Positions 5,887-6,443 of a stretch of 6,443 nt of DNA are shown here, piece by piece. A model generated the notes under the pieces. The model saw nothing but the letters and a program-made list of their open reading frames with translations. It was not told where the DNA came from and searched no databases. Location of the stretch: the NCBI GenBank assembly GCA_902783935.1, contig CACZTA010000022.1:1-6443 (forward strand). The letters are read 5' to 3'. The stretch is from an uncultured Lachnospiraceae bacterium. GTDB lineage: Bacteria > Bacillota > Clostridia > Lachnospirales > Lachnospiraceae. Position 1 is the stretch's first letter. Each line of letters opens with the position of its first letter. Position numbers and translations under genes: made by a program.

Positions 5887-6129
5887 TTATTCATGGATGG
5901 CAGTCCGGAGAGCTTTTGCCAGCTGGTCGGGACATGATGTGTACTTGAATCCGCAGCGGATTCCCTCGAGCTTGTCGATGCACTCGCGGACGGGCATCCC
6001 TTCGACGAGAGAAGCGATCCCTTTCAGGTTGCCGTTGCAGCCGCCGGTGAATTTCACACCGTGGACTTTGTCATCTGTGATATCAAATTCAATTAACTGG
6101 GAACAGACGCCCCTGGTTTTATAGACCAT
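5887..6129 (-). CDS. TSCPD domain protein (TIGR03905-like)
   Basis: The 80-residue protein has the GGCNGNLKGIASLVEGM block (29-45) and the TSCPDQLAKAL block (64-74) that define TSCPD proteins. Related sequence forms the C-terminal end of B12-dependent ribonucleotide reductase (NrdJ), but here it stands alone and the length fits TIGR03905, whose function is not known. There are five cysteines (9, 31, 50, 59, 66). Cys9, Cys31, Cys59 and Cys66 sit in or beside the conserved blocks, so metal binding or redox chemistry is plausible but unproven. The ribosome site AGGAGGG (minus strand, 6142-6136) is six bases from the ATG, one of the strongest in the window. It is probably monocistronic: it has its own promoter and terminator and no same-strand neighbour in view. 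Confidence 0.88.
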   Translation of the reverse strand: MVYKTRGVCSQLIEFDITDDKVHGVKFTGGCNGNLKGIASLVEGMPVRECIDKLEGIRCGFKYTSCPDQLAKALRTAIHE

Positions 6130-6173
6130 AATATACCCTCCTGTATTATTTTCCGAACGATAAGGAAACAGGA

Positions 6174-6193
6174 CCGCAGCATCTCTGCTGCGG
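6174..6193 (-). other. Leader hairpin upstream of the TSCPD gene
   Basis: CCGCAGCA (6174-6181) and TGCTGCGG (6186-6193) form a perfect 8-base stem with a four-base loop. With the promoter proposed at 6207-6235, the hairpin would start about seven bases into the TSCPD transcript. Neither strand has a proper T run after it (minus strand: TCCTGTTTCC), so I do not call it a terminator. It may stabilise the 5' end or regulate the leader. Confidence 0.55.
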
Positions 6194-6197
6194 AGCG

Positions 6198-6225
6198 TTT
6201 GCGGGCATTATCGCATATATATAAA
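6198..6225 (+). promoter_or_regulatory. Weak candidate promoter for the amidohydrolase gene
   Basis: TTTGCG (6198-6203) and TATAAA (6220-6225) are 16 bases apart on the plus strand and would start a transcript about 33 bases before the amidohydrolase ATG. The -35 is poor. The element overlaps the opposite TSCPD promoter, so the two would compete for polymerase. Confidence 0.3.
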
Positions 6226-6235
6226 AAAATTTCAA
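6207..6235 (-). promoter_or_regulatory. Near-consensus sigma-A promoter for the TSCPD gene
   Basis: On the minus strand TTGAAA (6235-6230) and GATAAT (6212-6207) each match consensus at five of six positions, with exactly 17 bases between them and an A/T-rich spacer. This is the best promoter seen in the window. Transcription should start near 6200, leaving a leader of about 70 bases that contains the hairpin at 6174-6193. Confidence 0.7.
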
Positions 6236-6264
6236 TCTTCCAGAAAGAAAGAAGGCACATTTAA

Positions 6265-6443
6265 ATGGGAATCGTACTGAAAAACGTCCATATCCTTGAC
6301 AGTCCGGAGAAAGAACGCACGGATGTGTATATTACCGGAAGCAGGATCTCCGCGATCGGAAAGGAGCCGCTCCGGTTTTCCGCAGATGAACAGATTGACT
6401 GTTCGCATAAGACGGTGATGCCCGGACTCGTCAACTGCCACAC
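6265..6443 (+). CDS. Amidohydrolase, MTA/SAH deaminase-like, N-terminal fragment
   Basis: The frame opens at ATG 6265 and runs to the window end, giving 59 residues: MGIVLKNVHILDSPEKERTDVYITGSRISAIGKE and so on, closing with VMPGLVNCHT. The pattern 'I-L-N-V-I-L ... D-V-Y-I-G-R-I-A-I-G' is the small beta-sandwich at the start of metal-dependent amidohydrolases. PGLVNCHT is the beginning of the PGL(V/I)N-HxH metal motif, whose second His would be the next codon beyond the window. The NCHT form favours the COG0402 group, which deaminates 5'-methylthioadenosine, S-adenosylhomocysteine, guanine or related rings. Substrate cannot be assigned from this fragment. The ribosome site is weak (GAAGG at 6250-6254, ten bases from the ATG). 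It is divergent from the TSCPD gene. Confidence 0.8.
   Translation, partial: MGIVLKNVHILDSPEKERTDVYITGSRISAIGKEPLRFSADEQIDCSHKTVMPGLVNCH

Noticed and set aside
6174..6193. Hairpin before the amidohydrolase as an intrinsic terminator or riboswitch expression platform
   Set aside because: Neither strand has an adjacent T tract and I recognise no aptamer core in the short leader, so it is kept only as a leader hairpin.
1..6443. CRISPR array, tRNA or rRNA gene, insertion sequence, toxin-antitoxin or phage-defence system
   Set aside because: No spaced direct repeats, cloverleaf, terminal repeats with transposase, or recognisable defence proteins are seen; the genes are housekeeping or pilus-type with uniform base composition.

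Overview
The window reads as ordinary chromosome from a GC-rich Clostridia-type Firmicute, most likely near Lachnospiraceae. This is an inference from gene content: a tad-type pilus locus that ends in a DUF6382/FHA protein, a stand-alone TSCPD (TIGR03905-like) protein, a Firmicute-style MurG and strong AGGAGG-type ribosome binding sites. Coding density is high and no stretch over 300 bases lacks a gene. I see no RNA gene, insertion sequence, CRISPR array or integration site.

Layout. (1) Bases 1-2000, plus strand: the 3' end of a tad/type IV pilus-like operon. It holds the C-terminus of a probable prepilin peptidase, a TadE-like pseudopilin joined to it by an ATGA overlap, and a membrane-anchored DUF6382 protein with a C-terminal FHA domain. 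(2) Bases 1993-4669, minus strand: a likely three-gene operon read as beta-CASP metallo-beta-lactamase nuclease, rhomboid protease, HIT protein. It converges on the tad operon with an 8-base overlap of coding ends, and its best terminator lies inside the FHA coding sequence. (3) Bases 4670-4780: a divergent promoter region with a perfect 12-base palindrome. (4) Bases 4781-5845, plus strand: murG, encoding the lipid II-forming glycosyltransferase. (5) Bases 5853-6264: a strong hairpin terminator oriented for the minus strand, a small TSCPD protein gene with a near-consensus promoter, and a leader hairpin. (6) Bases 6265-6443, plus strand: the start of an amidohydrolase of the MTA/SAH deaminase type, cut by the window end.

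The tad genes form one functional module: pilin maturation, a minor pilin, and a phosphothreonine-type signalling partner. The minus-strand trio combines RNA processing, membrane proteolysis and nucleotide hydrolysis, with no obvious shared pathway. I did not find convincing evidence of a previously undescribed system. The most interesting points are the interlocked convergent transcription ends around 1940-2466, the FHA protein with an altered phosphopeptide-binding motif, and the small cysteine-rich TSCPD protein with its structured leader.
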